64,000 nucleotides of DNA from Xenorhabdus sp. BG5 (lineage in GTDB: Bacteria; Pseudomonadota; Gammaproteobacteria; Enterobacterales; Enterobacteriaceae). Under the pieces are notes generated by a model that was not told the DNA's origin, did not search any database, and saw only the letters and a list, made by a program, of their open reading frames with translations. Below are positions 63,808-64,000 of the stretch, piece after piece (position 1 is the first letter of the stretch; the number at the start of each line of letters is the position of its first letter). Both the position numbers and the translations under genes were made by a program. Where the stretch lies: assembly GCF_015163665.1 (NCBI RefSeq), contig NZ_JADEUG010000006.1, positions 1 to 64,000 of the forward strand. Direction: 5' to 3'.

Positions 63808-64000
63808 ATGCAAAGAGAGAAACTTTCCGCATTAATGGATGGAGAAGCTCTTGATAGTGAAGTAGTTCATTTGGTCTCTGAAGATGCGGTCATGCAGAAA
63901 CAGTGGGAACGCTATCACCTGGTGCGTGATGTGCTGCGTGGCGATGTGGGGGATGTATTGCATTTGGATATTGCAAGTCAAGTCGCGTTGGCACTTGAAA
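63808..64000 (+). CDS. rseA: Anti-sigma-E factor RseA, 3' truncated by window edge
   Basis: The frame from ATG 63808 opens QREKLSALMDGEALDSEVVH and continues WERYHLVRDVLRGDV to the edge. This is the cytoplasmic sigma-E-binding domain of RseA; the membrane and periplasmic parts lie outside the window. It is cleaved by DegS and RseP to release sigma-E. Confidence 0.96.
   Translation, partial: MQREKLSALMDGEALDSEVVHLVSEDAVMQKQWERYHLVRDVLRGDVGDVLHLDIASQVALALE

Overview
The window looks like a chromosomal segment of an entomopathogenic enterobacterium, most likely Xenorhabdus and probably X. nematophila or a close relative. Three things suggest this: a P2-type tail module of the kind used for R-type xenorhabdicin, a complete isonitrile synthase / Fe(II) oxygenase / glycosyltransferase trio matching the rhabduscin locus, and gammaproteobacterial housekeeping genes (smpB, ratA, rnfH, bamE, recN, nadK, grpE, ung, grcA, srmB, trmN6, rpoE, rseA) close to the E. 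coli proteins. The species call is inference from gene content.

Layout. 1-4.2 kb: end of a P2-like tail cluster (tape measure with 18-residue repeats, gpU, gpD with a lysine-rich insert, Ogr). 4.2-14.4 kb: YdcH-like protein, ecotin with Lys at P1, aqpZ, a GNAT, a broken clpP-like gene, the rhabduscin genes, yceJ-yceI, a GST and an anchored hypothetical protein, with three copies of a 105-bp palindromic repeat. 14.6-22.1 kb: prpBCDE and divergent prpR with a clear sigma-54 promoter. 22.1-24.9 kb: threonine dehydratase-like enzyme, tandem-SH3 protein, and a TetR / NTF2-like divergent pair with twin operators.

24.9-30.5 kb is a scrap zone: antiterminator Q remnant, a caspase-fold (C80-like) candidate effector beside a truncated vgrG, a tiny DinQ-like membrane peptide, an IS10-type element, hicAB and a PH/SHOCT protein. 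30.57-52.2 kb is a CP4-57-type island at the 3' end of tmRNA. Its left half is a GC-rich module (cbtA/cbeA, DUF987, RadC-like, KlcA-like, DUF905, WYL regulator, DUF932, YfjP-type GTPase). Its right half has alpA, yfjI-like, yfjJ-like and integrase genes. Between them is AT-richer cargo: a five-gene, mostly overlapping cassette (metallophosphoesterase, all-helical protein, two unusual GTPases, GAP1-like protein) and a convergent FRG-domain gene. I read this cassette as a predicted double-GTPase conflict (anti-phage) system; it is the most interesting content of the window.

52.2-64 kb: tmRNA and core genes with recognisable LexA, sigma-32, FNR and sigma-E control sites. Start codons were chosen from ribosome binding sites, overlaps and remembered family N-termini. 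No database search or computation was run.
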